Notes: generated by a model from the sequence alone, not told the origin. A DNA stretch of 64,000 nucleotides from Streptomyces caniferus (GCF_009811555.1 NZ_BLIN01000005.1:2241501-2305500); one strand, 5' to 3'; shown: positions 37,850-47,800, counted from the stretch's first letter. Translations and numbers: made by a program.

Positions 37850-38557
37850 ATGGAGAAGAACACAGTGCACCGACTCGACCTGGGGTACTTCGTCCGTCCC
37901 GCGTCCGAGACGGGTGGCCCCCAGCCGCGGGTGGAGCCCGTGCTCGCGTATGTGGTGCGGCGCGAGGAAGGGCTGATCCTCTTCGACACCGGTGTCGGGG
38001 CCGCCGATCCCGAGACCGAGGCCCACTACCGCCCGCGGCGAAGGTCGCTGGAGGGCGCCCTCGCGGCGGTCGGAGTCCCGCTCGCGGAGATCTCGCTGGT
38101 GGTGAACTGCCACCTGCACTTCGACCACTGCGGAGGGAACCCCTTGCTGGCCGGACGGCCCATCGTGGTGCAGAGCGTGGAGCTGGCCGCTGCCCGCGGG
38201 GGCGACTACACGATCGACGCGCTCATCGACTTCCCCGGCGCGGCGTACGAGGAGATCAGCGGCGAAGCGGAGGTCTGGCCGGGGGTCTGGATCGTCCCCA
38301 CCCCCGGGCACACCGACGGGCACCAGTCGATGGTGGTCAGGGAGGCCGACGGGACGGTGGTCCTCGCCGGTCAGGCCCACGACTTCGCCTCGTCGTTCGC
38401 CTCGGACCACCTCGCCCGGCAGGCCGCGCGCGACGGCCTGGCCCAGCCGCTTCCGGCGTATCGGCCGTGGCTGGACCGGCTCGCCGACTTCGATCCCCGG
38501 CGCGTGCTCTTCGCCCACGACTGCTCGGTCTGGGAACCGTCGGGGCACGGCGGCTGA
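37850..38557 (+). CDS. N-acyl homoserine lactonase-like metallo-beta-lactamase
   Basis: A 235-residue metallo-beta-lactamase-fold hydrolase. The dimetal motif is CHLHFDHCGG (HxHxDH, about residues 84-93). Later metal ligands are in VPTPGHTDGHQSMV and the final FAHDCSVW. GLILFDTGVGAAD and the overall length match the AHL-lactonase (AiiA/AttM) family, which opens homoserine lactone rings. The real substrate may be another lactone, since streptomycetes use gamma-butyrolactones. CAGGAT lies 6 nt before the ATG, suggesting leaderless transcription. It is divergent from the decarboxylase pair. Confidence 0.85.
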   Translation: MEKNTVHRLDLGYFVRPASETGGPQPRVEPVLAYVVRREEGLILFDTGVGAADPETEAHYRPRRRSLEGALAAVGVPLAEISLVVNCHLHFDHCGGNPLLAGRPIVVQSVELAAARGGDYTIDALIDFPGAAYEEISGEAEVWPGVWIVPTPGHTDGHQSMVVREADGTVVLAGQAHDFASSFASDHLARQAARDGLAQPLPAYRPWLDRLADFDPRRVLFAHDCSVWEPSGHGG

Positions 38558-38627
38558 GGGGCCCGCCCGCGGCGGCGCTCCGGCTCGCCCGGGTGCGGCT
38601 GCCCCGGGTCGGCCACCGAGAGATGCC

Positions 38628-38672
38628 GTCACCCTCCCGTCCGGCACGTCCTACAGCGGCCGGGAGGGTGAC
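38628..38672. terminator. Terminator between lactonase-like gene and pepN
   Basis: Perfect 12-bp stem (GTCACCCTCCCG with CGGGAGGGTGAC) and 21-nt loop between two convergent genes; it can serve both. Confidence 0.78.
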
Positions 38673-38697
38673 GCCTGTGCCCTAGAGCGGACACGCC

Positions 38698-41277
38698 CTA
38701 GGCCTCCCCCGCCGCGGCGCGTACCTTCAGCGCCCGGCGCAGATCGTCGAGTTGGTCGACGAGCTTGCGGCGCAGGGCGGGGGTCGGGTCTCCGTCGGTG
38801 AGGCAGGCTTCGCCGAGCCGCAGGGTGTGCTCCTCGACGAAGACCGCGGGGAAGGCGTAGCGGCCGGCGGCGGCGGCGAGGGCGGGGCCGCGGGCGGCGG
38901 CGAGGGCGGGGACGTCGGTGAAGTAGCGGGTGACGTAGGGGCGGAGCAGGTCGGGCTGTTCGGGGGCCCAGAAGCCGGCGGCGGTGGCGGTGAAGAGGTA
39001 GTTGGAGAGCGCCTTCTCGTCGTCGGTGGTGAACAGGGCGTCCCAGGCGGCCTGTTTGGCGGCCGGGTCGGGGAGCGCGGCGTGGCAGCGGGCGGCGCCC
39101 TCGCGGCCGGTGGCGCTGGGGTCGCGGGCGAGCTCGGCGTCGATGGTGGCGCGGAGTTCGTCGAGCGGTGCGGCGCCGAGGGTGGCGAGCCGGCCGAGGA
39201 TGCGCCAGCGCAGTTCGGGGTCGAGGCGGGGGCCGCCGGGGACGCTGCCGTCGTCGAGCCAGTCCTGGATGCCTTCGGGGGTGGTGGCGCTGTCGATGAA
39301 GGCGCGTACGGCGGTGAGGCGCAGTCCTGCCTCGGAGCCGTGTTCGGGGCCCTCGGTGCGGCGGAGTATGTCGCGGCTGAGGGCGGTGAGGGTGGTGAGG
39401 GCGGCCTGGCGCTCGTCGGCCCGGAGGTAGCGGTCGGCGATCTCGGTGCGGGCGAAGGCGAGGACGCCTTGGACGACGGCGAGATCGGTTTCGTACGGGA
39501 GGTGGGCGCGGGCGGCGTCCAGGAAGGCGGTGGGGGCGAGTTCGCCGTCGCGGACCATGTCGCGGGCGGCGTTCCACACCACGGCGCGGGTCAGCGGTTC
39601 GGGGAGTCCGGACAGGGCGCCGAGGGCGGTGTCCCAGGAGACGGGGTCGAGGCGGACCTTGGCGTAGGTGAGGTCCTGGTCGTTGAGGAGGAGCAGGGCG
39701 GGGCGGCCGCCGGTGGCGGAGTGGCGGCCGCCGTCGGGCACGTCCCAGGACAGCGGCTCGCGCGGGAGCAGGCGTCCCGGGGTGGTGTGGTCGTGGTCGT
39801 AGAGCCCGATGGTGAGCCGGTGCGGGCGGGTGCCGTCCTGGCTTCCGGTCTGCTCGACGGACACGCTCCAGCGGCCGTCCGTGCCTTCTTCCACGACGGG
39901 GGTCAGGGTGTCGACCCCGGTGGTGCGCAGCCAGCGCTCGGCCCAGGCGTGGACGTCGCGGTCGGTGGCGCGGGCGAGGGAGTCGATGAAGTCGGCGAGG
40001 GTGGCGTTGCCGAAGCGGTGCCGGGCGAAGTGGTCGTTGATTCCGGCGAGGAAGTCCTTCTCCCCCATCCAGGCGACGAGTTGGCGCAGGGCGGAGGCGC
40101 CCTTGGCGTAGGAGATGCCGTCGAAGTTGAGGAGCGCGGAGGCGGTGTCGGGGACGTCCTCGGGGGCGGGGGCGACGGGGTGGGTGGAGGGGCGCTGGTC
40201 GGCGTCGTAGCCCCAGCCCTTGCGGGCGATGGCGAAGTCGGTCCAGGTGTCGGTGCCCCACGTCCTGGGGGGTGTCCCCCCGGACTCCCCGCGGCTGGCT
40301 TCGGCCAGGACCTGGTAGCCCATGTATTCGGCGAATGACTCGTTCAGCCAGATGTCGTCCCACCATTGGAGGGTGACGAGGTCGCCGAACCACATGTGGG
40401 CCATTTCGTGGGCGATGACCATGCCTCGGTTCTGGCGTTCGGTGTCGGTGACGGCGGAGCGGAAGACGAATACGTCGCGGAAGGTGACCAGGCCGGGGTT
40501 CTCCATGGCGCCCGCGTTGAACTCGGGGACGAAGGCCTGATCGTAGGAGTCGAAGGGGTAGGGCTCGTCGAAGATCTCGTGGAAGCGGTCGAAGCAGCGG
40601 CGGGTGAGGTCGAGGATTTCGTCGGCGTCGGCGTCGAGGTGCGGGGCCATGGAGCGGCGGCAGTGGATGCCGAAGGGCAGTCCGGCGTGTTCGGTGTGGA
40701 CGGAGTGCCAGGGGCCGGCGATGACGGCGACGAGGTAGCTGCTGATCAGGGGGGTGGGGGCGAGGGTCCAGTGGCCGGGGTCGCCCTGGGTGGCGATGCC
40801 GTTGCCGAGGACGGTCCAGTCGGTGGGGGCGGTGACGGTGAGGGCGAAGACGGCCTTGAGGTCGGGCTGGTCGAAGGCGGCGAAGACGCGCTGGACGTCC
40901 TCCATGAACAGCTGGGTGTAGACGTAGGTTTCGCCGTCGGCGGGGTCGGTGAAGCGGTGCATGCCCTCGCCGGTGCGGGAGTAGCGCATGGTGGCGTCCA
41001 GGCGCAGCTCGTGGGGGCCGGGGGTGAGGCCGGTGAGCGGGAGGCGGTTGTCGTCCAGGGTCGTGGGGTCGAGGCGGTGGCCGTCGAGGGTGACGTGGTG
41101 CAGCTCGGCGGGTTTCAGCTCGACGAAGGTGTCGCCGGCCGCGTGCGCGGTGAAGTGGATGACCGCACGGGAGCCGAAGAGGTCGTCGCCTTGGGTGAGG
41201 TCGAGGGCGATGTCGTAACGGTGGACGTCGATGAGCTGGAACCGGGTCTGCGCCTCGTCGCGCTGCAGTGCGGGCAT
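38698..41277 (-). CDS. pepN: Aminopeptidase N (M1 family)
   Basis: A cytoplasmic zinc aminopeptidase of 859 residues that trims N-terminal residues from peptides. The substrate-binding GAMEN motif is in EFNAGAMENPGLVTF. The zinc site MVIAHEMAHMWFGDLV with the third ligand in WLNESFAEYMGY is intact. A long ERAP1-like helical C-terminal domain follows. Soon after the zinc site, in VLAEASRGESGGTPPRTWG, a short Gly/Pro stretch is encoded by a palindromic element (about 40264-40309). Homologues, as I recall them, run directly from EATR to TDTWTDF. ATG 41277 is preferred to the open frame extending upstream, which is repeat-derived. Confidence 0.95.
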   Translation of the reverse strand: MPALQRDEAQTRFQLIDVHRYDIALDLTQGDDLFGSRAVIHFTAHAAGDTFVELKPAELHHVTLDGHRLDPTTLDDNRLPLTGLTPGPHELRLDATMRYSRTGEGMHRFTDPADGETYVYTQLFMEDVQRVFAAFDQPDLKAVFALTVTAPTDWTVLGNGIATQGDPGHWTLAPTPLISSYLVAVIAGPWHSVHTEHAGLPFGIHCRRSMAPHLDADADEILDLTRRCFDRFHEIFDEPYPFDSYDQAFVPEFNAGAMENPGLVTFRDVFVFRSAVTDTERQNRGMVIAHEMAHMWFGDLVTLQWWDDIWLNESFAEYMGYQVLAEASRGESGGTPPRTWGTDTWTDFAIARKGWGYDADQRPSTHPVAPAPEDVPDTASALLNFDGISYAKGASALRQLVAWMGEKDFLAGINDHFARHRFGNATLADFIDSLARATDRDVHAWAERWLRTTGVDTLTPVVEEGTDGRWSVSVEQTGSQDGTRPHRLTIGLYDHDHTTPGRLLPREPLSWDVPDGGRHSATGGRPALLLLNDQDLTYAKVRLDPVSWDTALGALSGLPEPLTRAVVWNAARDMVRDGELAPTAFLDAARAHLPYETDLAVVQGVLAFARTEIADRYLRADERQAALTTLTALSRDILRRTEGPEHGSEAGLRLTAVRAFIDSATTPEGIQDWLDDGSVPGGPRLDPELRWRILGRLATLGAAPLDELRATIDAELARDPSATGREGAARCHAALPDPAAKQAAWDALFTTDDEKALSNYLFTATAAGFWAPEQPDLLRPYVTRYFTDVPALAAARGPALAAAAGRYAFPAVFVEEHTLRLGEACLTDGDPTPALRRKLVDQLDDLRRALKVRAAAGEA
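40264..40309. repeat. Palindromic REP-like element inserted in frame in pepN
   Basis: A GGGGGG/CCCCCC hairpin (CTGGGGGGTGTCCCCCCGG) followed by CCGCGGCTGGCTTCGGCC makes a compact double hairpin. It is like small intergenic palindromes common in Streptomyces genomes. It lies within pepN without breaking the frame and adds about a dozen residues. Confidence 0.6.
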
Positions 41278-41458
41278 GACGTCATGCTGCCGTAGCGGGG
41301 GTGGGGGGTGCATCCCTTTGTGTGGGGCGTTGGTTTGTCTGCGGGTGCGGTTGTGGCTGGGCGCGCAGTTCCTCGCGCCCCTTTGGGGTGCACCGGCCGT
41401 TGTTCCGTGCGGGGGCATTGGGGCTCGCCCTCGGGCGGCTTGTGTGGTTGCCGCGGGG

Positions 41459-41573
41459 GTCGGAGGGGACGCACCGGAGCCCGTCCTCGGCGCGGGCGGC
41501 CCTGGTACGTGGCATAGACCGACCCGGCGTCCGCTCCGGTCCTGCGGGCGGGCTCCGGTACATCCCCTCCGAC
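41459..41573 (+). repeat. 115-bp MITE-like element, copy A
   Basis: Bounded by terminal inverted repeats GTCGGAGGGG and CCCCTCCGAC. The interior is asymmetric. It is about 85% identical, by hand alignment without gaps, to the reverse complement of copy B. No coding capacity is evident. Confidence 0.8.
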
Positions 41574-41732
41574 CTACGCCCGTTCCCGACTGCCGGCCGG
41601 TGACACCGTCCCTCACCGCTCCACCTGGGCCCGCGCCCAATCTGCGGGTCGCCTGGCCCGCTCCGTGCCAAGACCTGGCGCATCTGGTCGTAACGGTGAT
41701 CGGTACGGCGGGACAGTCGCCGACGCGCGGTG

Positions 41733-41847
41733 GTCGGAGGGGATGTCCGGTGCCCCGCCCGCAGGACCGGAGCGAACGCCGGGCCGATCTGTACCACGTA
41801 CCAGATGCGCCCGCGCCGAGGACGGGGTACCGGGCGTCCCCTCCGAC
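41733..41847 (-). repeat. 115-bp MITE-like element, copy B (inverted)
   Basis: Same length and same termini as copy A (GTCGGAGGGG at 41733-41742 and CCCCTCCGAC at 41838-41847) but in opposite orientation, 159 bp away. Weaker similarity continues into the spacer on both sides. Confidence 0.8.
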
Positions 41848-41880
41848 CCACCACCCACCAACCGCAGGCGAACCGGCCCC

Positions 41881-41960
41881 AGCCCACGGCAACCCCGCAC
41901 CGTCCCGGCCCACGCGAGCGCGAAACCCGCCCGGCCTCAGCCCACGGCAACCCCGCACCG
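41881..41960 (+). repeat. Direct repeat pair with 58-bp period
   Basis: AGCCCACGGCAACCCCGCAC plus CG occurs at 41881-41902 and 41939-41960, flanked by GGCCCC/GGCCTC words that are also partly repeated. Confidence 0.7.
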
Positions 41961-41988
41961 GCCCCGGCCACCGGCTCCGCGAGCCCCG

Positions 41989-42876
41989 TCAGCCGTTCCA
42001 GCCGCTGACCAGGGGTGGGTCGTCCGGGTCCGGGATCTGGGTGGACCAGCCGCCGGGGACGTTGCGGACCTGGCGGTCGCGGAAGCGTACGGGGGCGGTG
42101 CCCACGCGGCGGGTGAAGAGGCGGCTGAAGTAGGCGGGGTCGTCGTAGCCGACGCGGCGGGCCACTGCCGCTACCGGGAGTTCGGTGGCCACCAGGAGTT
42201 CCTTTGCGCGGCCCAGGCGGATGCCGAGCAGGTAGTCCTTGGGGCTGCAGCCGGCGCCGCGCCGTACGGCGGTGCGGAGTTCGGCGGGGGTCATGCCGTG
42301 CCGGGCGGCGTGCTCGGCGACGGAGAGGGGCAGGAAGGCGTCGCGGGCGAGTGCCTGGAGGACCGGGTCGCCGTCGGCGTCGGTGTCGGCCCGCGCCCGG
42401 CGCAGGGCGACGAGGAGTTCGTGGACCGCGGCCGAGGTCTCCACTTCCAGCAGGGGGTTGCCCCGTCGTGCCGCGCGGGCGATCCGGCCGATGGCGGTCC
42501 GGGCCGGGCCGGTGTCGGCGAGGGGTACGAGCGGGCGGTCCGGTTCGATGTAGCCGAGTTCGGTGTAGGTGGCGGCGGCCGGTCCGGTGAAGTCGACGAA
42601 GGACTCGTCCCAGCCGGTGTCCGGGTCGGCGCCGTAGTGGTGCGGCACCCCGGGCATGATCCACAGGAGGGCGGGGGCGGTCACCGTACGGCGCCGGCCG
42701 TCGGGGGCGGTGAACCAGCCGCGGCCGGCGCTGATGACGATGGCGACGTGGTGGTCGAGGGTGCGCGGGCCGACCGTGGGCAGGGTGCCGTGCTGGAGGC
42801 CGACCCCCAGGCAGACCAGGCCGAGCCGGTGGTGGACCGGGTTCGGGGTGAAGTAGCGCATCCAGGTGTGGTACAC
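41989..42876 (-). CDS. AraC-family transcriptional regulator
   Basis: A 295-residue regulator with an N-terminal cupin-type sugar-sensing domain (about 1-150; VGPRTLDHHVAIVISAGRGW, PGVPHHYGADP). The C-terminal AraC double helix-turn-helix (about 185-275) ends with AAVARRVGYDDPAYFSRLF. GTG 42876 is chosen because GGGAGG lies 8 nt upstream; the longer frame begins with TTG and lacks a site. It is divergent from the GH35 gene, so it very probably controls it in response to a sugar. Confidence 0.9.
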   Translation of the reverse strand: MYHTWMRYFTPNPVHHRLGLVCLGVGLQHGTLPTVGPRTLDHHVAIVISAGRGWFTAPDGRRRTVTAPALLWIMPGVPHHYGADPDTGWDESFVDFTGPAAATYTELGYIEPDRPLVPLADTGPARTAIGRIARAARRGNPLLEVETSAAVHELLVALRRARADTDADGDPVLQALARDAFLPLSVAEHAARHGMTPAELRTAVRRGAGCSPKDYLLGIRLGRAKELLVATELPVAAVARRVGYDDPAYFSRLFTRRVGTAPVRFRDRQVRNVPGGWSTQIPDPDDPPLVSGWNG

Positions 42877-42976
42877 GCCCGGACCTCCCGTCGCTCCGTA
42901 CCTCTCGGTCGAACCGTCCAATCACAGCCGATCTTTGTCCATGGACCGTCACACCGCCAGAGGGCAAAGGTGACCG

Positions 42977-44839
42977 ATGAGCGGGTGCGTCCGGCCGGTG
43001 GCGCACCACGACACAGGGGCGGGTGACGTGACGCAGTTCGAGGTGGGCGAGCGGGACTTCGTGCTGGACGGGCGGCCGGTGCGGCTGCTGTCCGGGGCGT
43101 TGCACTACTTCCGGGTGCACGAGGCGCAGTGGGACCACCGGCTGGCGATGCTCCGGGCGATGGGCCTGAACTGCGTGGAGACGTATGTGCCGTGGAATCT
43201 GCACGAGCCGCGGCCCGGCGAGTTCAGGGATCCGGAGGCGCTGGGGCGGTTCCTGGACGTGGTGCGGGCGGCGGGGCTGTGGGCCATCGTCCGGCCTGGC
43301 CCGTACATCTGCGCGGAGTGGGAGAACGGCGGGCTGCCGCAGTGGCTGACCGGGCCGTTGGGGCGGCGGGTGCGGACCCGGGATGCGGCGTATCTGCGGG
43401 CCGTGGACGCCTGGTTCGAGCGGCTGCTGCCGCAGGTCGTGGCGCGGCAGTGCACGGCGGTGTCCGGGCCCGGCGGGCCGGGCGACGGACCGGTGATCAT
43501 GGTGCAGGCGGAGAACGAGTACGGCTCGTACGGCAGCGACGGCGTGTATCTGGCGCACCTCGTGGACCGGCTGCGTGCGCTGGGGGTGCGGGTGCCGCTG
43601 TTCACCTCGGACGGGCCCGAGGAGCACATGCTGAGCGGTGGTTCGGTGCCGGGCGTGCCGGCCACGGCCAACTTCGGTTCCGGGGCACGGGAGGCGCTGG
43701 CGGTGCTGCGGTGCCATCAGCCGCGGGGGCCGTTGATGTGTATGGAGTTCTGGTGCGGGTGGTTCGCGCACTGGGGGCAAACGGAGGCGCCGCGTGCGCC
43801 GGAGGACGCCGCGGCGGCGCTGCGCGAGATTCTGGAGTGCGGTGCGTCGGTCAACATCTACATGGCGCACGGCGGGACGAATTTCGGTGGGTGGGCGGGG
43901 GCGAACCGCGCCGGTGAGCTGCACGACGGGGAGCTGCGGTCGACGGTCACCTCGTACGACTACGGGGCGCCGGTCGATGAACGCGGCCGTCCCACGGAGA
44001 AGTTCTGGCGGTTCCGGGAGGTGCTCGCCGAGTGGGCGGACGGGCCGCTGCCGCGGGTGCCGGAGCCGCTGCGGGTGCTGGCGGAGCCGGTACGTGCGGT
44101 GGTCGAGGAGTGGGCGGGGGCCGGCGAGGTGATGGCGGCGCTGGGCGGTGCGGAGGTGGAGGGGGGCGCTCCGGCGACGTTCGAGGAGCTGGGGGTGGAC
44201 CGGGGGGTGGTCCGCTACCGGGTGGAGGTGCCGGGGCCGCGGGGTGCCCGGCCGCTGCGGGTGCGCGGTCTGCGGGACCGGGCGGTGGTGTGGGTCGACG
44301 GGGTGCGCGGGCCGGTGGTGGACACCGAGGACGCCGCGCTCGGGGAGGTGGCCGGGCCCGCGTCGGTGGAGTTGTGGGTGGCGTCGCTGGGGCGGGTCAA
44401 CTACGGGCCCCGGCTGGGTGAGTCGAAGGGGATCACGGGCGGGCTGCTGCACGAGCGGCAGTATCTGCACGGCGTCCGGTCGCGGGGGCTGCGGCTGGAT
44501 GCCGTGGAGGAGGCCGGGGCGCTGGCGAAGGTGCCGTTCCGGGCGGTGGAGGGGGCGGCCGGGGAGCCGGGGCTGTACCGGGGGACGGTGACGGTGGCCG
44601 GGCGGCCGGGTGACGCCGATCTGGCGCTGCCGGGGTGGAGCCATGGCTTCGCCTGGATCAACGGCTTCTGTCTGGGGCGCTATTGGGACCTCGGGCCGCA
44701 GCGGACGCTGTACGTGCCGGGTCCGGTGCTGCACGAGGGCGCCAACGACCTGCTGTTGTGGGAGTGGGAGGGCGCCCCGGCCCTGGTGGGGGAAGGGGCG
44801 GGGGCGCCCGGTCTGTTTCCCTGCGCCGGCGGGCGGTGA
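42977..44839 (+). CDS. Beta-galactosidase, GH35 family
   Basis: A 620-residue retaining beta-galactosidase. The (beta/alpha)8 domain opens with RPVRLLSGALHYFRVHEAQW and GLNCVETYVPWNLHEP. The acid/base Glu lies in MVQAENEYGSYGSDG. The nucleophile Glu lies in MCMEFWCGWFAHWG. C-terminal beta-sandwich domains end with GFAWINGFCLGRYWDLGPQR. There is no signal peptide, so it probably acts on imported or released galactosides. ATG 42977 has AAGGTGA upstream; GTG 43028 would remove 17 residues and gives the more family-like N-terminus. It is next to an AraC regulator and converges on a GH101 gene. Confidence 0.92.
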   Translation: MSGCVRPVAHHDTGAGDVTQFEVGERDFVLDGRPVRLLSGALHYFRVHEAQWDHRLAMLRAMGLNCVETYVPWNLHEPRPGEFRDPEALGRFLDVVRAAGLWAIVRPGPYICAEWENGGLPQWLTGPLGRRVRTRDAAYLRAVDAWFERLLPQVVARQCTAVSGPGGPGDGPVIMVQAENEYGSYGSDGVYLAHLVDRLRALGVRVPLFTSDGPEEHMLSGGSVPGVPATANFGSGAREALAVLRCHQPRGPLMCMEFWCGWFAHWGQTEAPRAPEDAAAALREILECGASVNIYMAHGGTNFGGWAGANRAGELHDGELRSTVTSYDYGAPVDERGRPTEKFWRFREVLAEWADGPLPRVPEPLRVLAEPVRAVVEEWAGAGEVMAALGGAEVEGGAPATFEELGVDRGVVRYRVEVPGPRGARPLRVRGLRDRAVVWVDGVRGPVVDTEDAALGEVAGPASVELWVASLGRVNYGPRLGESKGITGGLLHERQYLHGVRSRGLRLDAVEEAGALAKVPFRAVEGAAGEPGLYRGTVTVAGRPGDADLALPGWSHGFAWINGFCLGRYWDLGPQRTLYVPGPVLHEGANDLLLWEWEGAPALVGEGAGAPGLFPCAGGR

Positions 44840-44844
44840 GGGGT

Positions 44845-44872
44845 CCGTGGGGGCGGGCCGCCGCCCCCACGG
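44845..44872. terminator. Bidirectional terminator between GH35 and GH101 genes
   Basis: Perfect 12-bp stem (CCGTGGGGGCGG with CCGCCCCCACGG) and a GCCG tetraloop exactly between the two converging stop codons. Confidence 0.88.
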
Positions 44873-44873
44873 T

Positions 44874-47800
44874 TCAGATCTCGCGCACCTCGAAGGTGTC
44901 CAGGACGAACTCCGCGGTCCCGTCGTCGGCCACCTTGCGCAGCCCCACCCATGCCTCGCCGTCGGCGGGGGCGGTGAACTCGTAGGTGTGGGTGGCGGGC
45001 CGGGTGGCGACGGGCAGCGGGGTGCGGGTCAGTTCGCGGGGCGCGGGGGTGTCGACGGCAGTGACCCAGGCGTACTGGCCGGCCTTCTCGTTCTCGTAGC
45101 GGAAGGTGATGCGGTAGCGGCGGCCGGGGGTGAAGCGGACGGTGTGCGGGACGGTCCGGTGGACGAGGCCGGTGTTCTCGCCGCGTGACTTGAGCGACTG
45201 GCCGCCGTCGATGACGTCGTCGACCGCCTTGCCGTTCCAGCCGCGCTGGGTGAACGGGGCGTGCCGCTGGGCGATATGGGTGCGGGGGTCGGTGCTGCCG
45301 CCCGCGTCGCCCTTGACGAAGAGGCCCCAGCCCTGGGGCACGTGCTCGAAGTCCTCGTAGGCCAGGGCGCCCTTCTTGGTGGTGGGCCGGGCGGGGACGA
45401 CGCGGAGGTTGTCGAACCTGATGCGGGCCCGGCCCGCCGCCGCGGTCAGGGCGAGGGTGACCGGGCCGCCGCCCTCGGGGACGGTGAAGTGGGTGAAGAG
45501 GCGCTGGAAGCGGGTGCCGGACTTCCGGTCGGCGGCGACGTAGTTGCCGGCGGTGGAGGTGTCGGTCCAGTTGGCGGCGGTGACGCCGTCGGCGGTGCGG
45601 ATCTCCAGGGCGGCCCGGCGCCGTTCGCCGGCCGTGGCGCCGACCTCGACCTGTACGGAGGCGGCGTAGCCGCCGGGGGCGAGCCGGGCGAGTTTCTGGG
45701 CGACGGTGGCGGCGGCGCCCGCGTCGATGACCAGCTCGTAGTCGCCCGACGTGCTGAGCCGGACGGAGGCCGGGCCGGTGACCTGCCGGCCGGTCAGGTT
45801 CCCGGAGTGGAAGCCGGGGTCGGTCAGGGGTGTGCCCTCGCCCCAGGCGGGGTCCCTCGGGGCCGGGGCCCGGGTGCGGTGGACGACGTAGGCGACGCCG
45901 GGGCGGGCGGTGAGGGTGATCCTGCCGCCGCTGACGGGGATCCGGGTCTCCGCGGTGCGGCCCTGGTCGGTGAGCCGGTAGGCGTACACGGCCGTCGTGC
46001 CCGTCCAGCCGCGGGGCAGGGTCCAGGTGGTCGTGCCGCCGTGGGGGTTGTAGTGGTAGAGGCGGTGCGGGTCGGTGGCCCGGCGGGGTTCCCAGGGGAG
46101 CAGGTAGGTGCCGTCGTCGTAGACCAGCCGGCCGTCGGTGGTGATCTTGCGGGTGCCCTCGGCGTCGCTGACGGAGGTCCTGGTGGGGCCCTCGAAGGTG
46201 ATCTCGTGGGCGTCCCAGGTTCTGATCGGGTACGCCTGGAGGTACTTGGCGGGCAGCGCGTCGGTCCAGATGATCGTGTGGAACGCGTTCCAGTCGGTCT
46301 TGCCGACCCAGCCCTCGAAGTTGCCCATCCGGGCGTTGCCGAGGAGCGTGGGCCACTTGTCGGCGAAGACGTCCTTGTGGTGGTTGCGCAGGAAGCGGAT
46401 GAGCCGGGAGTTGATGCCGCGGGAGGTGTCGGGGCCGTAGTCGGTCTCGTTCGCCCAGTGCGACCAGAGGGCGGAGCGCTCCAGGCCGTGGCCCCACTCG
46501 GTGGCGACCTGCCAGCCCTGGTCGCGCAGGTGGCGCTGCAGCCGGTCGGAGTTCCAGCCGGACTCGCGGAAGACGTCGAGGTAGACGGTGTCGAGGGCGG
46601 GGTCGGTCTCCTCGCGCAGTTGCGCGAAGCGCCGGGCGATGTCGCCGGAGACCAGGTCGCGGCGGGCGTCGATGCGGTAGGACTGGTCGAGCCAGTCCCA
46701 CTGCTTGTCGCTCTTGTCGACCAGCTTCTCGGAGAAGGCGTGGGCGACGGGGTAGGACTCGGTGGCGTTGACGTGGACCGCGAAGTCGCTGTTCCACTTC
46801 TTGCCCGCGCGGAGCAGGGCGTTGAGGTCGGCGAGGCCGCCGGCCCGGGTGTTGTAGTTGCCGCCGTAGTCGGGGTGGGCGGAGTCGTGGCCCTCGGACT
46901 GGTAGCCCTTGAGGAGGGTGAACTGCCGCAGCCCGTCGGTGGCCAGTGCGATCCGCTTGATGTGGTCGAGGGTGGCGAGGAACGGGTTGGTGGCCTGGCT
47001 GGCGAAGTTGAACGGGATGTGCGGGACGACCCGCAGATGCTGTTCGTCGGCGCCCAGCGGCACGACCATGATGTCGCGCAGCGCGATGGCGGCGTCCTGC
47101 CAGTCGGTCTTGCCGTCGCCGTTGCGGTCGCCGGTGACGATGACGGTCGCGTACGGCAGCGGGTCGGTGGCGGTGGGGGCACCTTCCGCTCGTGGGGGTC
47201 CCCCCGCTCGAGCGAAGTCGAGAGTGGGGGAGGAGTCGGGAGCGGGGGACGGCTGCCCGGCCGCCCGGTGCGTCCACTGGCCGCAGGACAGCTGCGCCTT
47301 GACGAAGCCGTCGCCCTTGACGGTCTGCCGCCACAGCCGGCCGTTCTCCCAGGTGGTGGCCCCGGTGGGCCTGTCGTAGCAGGTGTTGGTCTCGATGGCG
47401 GCGGCCAGCGCGTCGGTGGCGACGACGGCGTAGGCGCATCCGGTGGGTGCGGCGTCGGCGGGGGTGGTGTCGGTGACCTGCACCAGGGTGTCGCCGCTCT
47501 TGGCCTTGTCGAGTTCGAGCCGGGCGGCGAGCAGGGTGGCGCCGGGCTGGTCGCTGCGGACGCTCAGCAGGGCGAGCCCGGGGATCTCCAGGGTGCCGAT
47601 GCGCAGCGCCGGGGTGTCGGTGAGGCCGGTGACCCGCCAGGTCGTCGTCCGGTCCCGGACGGCGATCTCGACGGTGAGGGTGGTGCCGCCGTCGAAGCGG
47701 AGGGTGTAGGTGGCGCGGTCGGCGCGGGTGCGGTGGGTGACGCGGGGGGTGTGGGCGGTGCCGTCGAGGAGGACCTGGGTGACGGGGGTGTCCTGGCCGT

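Larger units (their letters stand above)
41278..41988. other. Repeat-rich intergenic region
   Basis: About 710 bp between pepN and the AraC-family gene with no supported gene. It contains four items. A common Streptomyces intergenic palindrome lies at about 41345-41394 (CGCGCAGTTCCTCGCGCCCC followed by TTTGGGG). Two 115-bp inverted elements are listed separately. A direct repeat of AGCCCACGGCAACCCCGCAC occurs at about 41881 and 41939. Confidence 0.75.

Noticed and set aside
41282..44734. A long minus-strand open frame opposite the GH35 gene
   Set aside because: Composition is Arg/Pro/His-rich without motifs; GH35 catalytic motifs lie on the plus strand.
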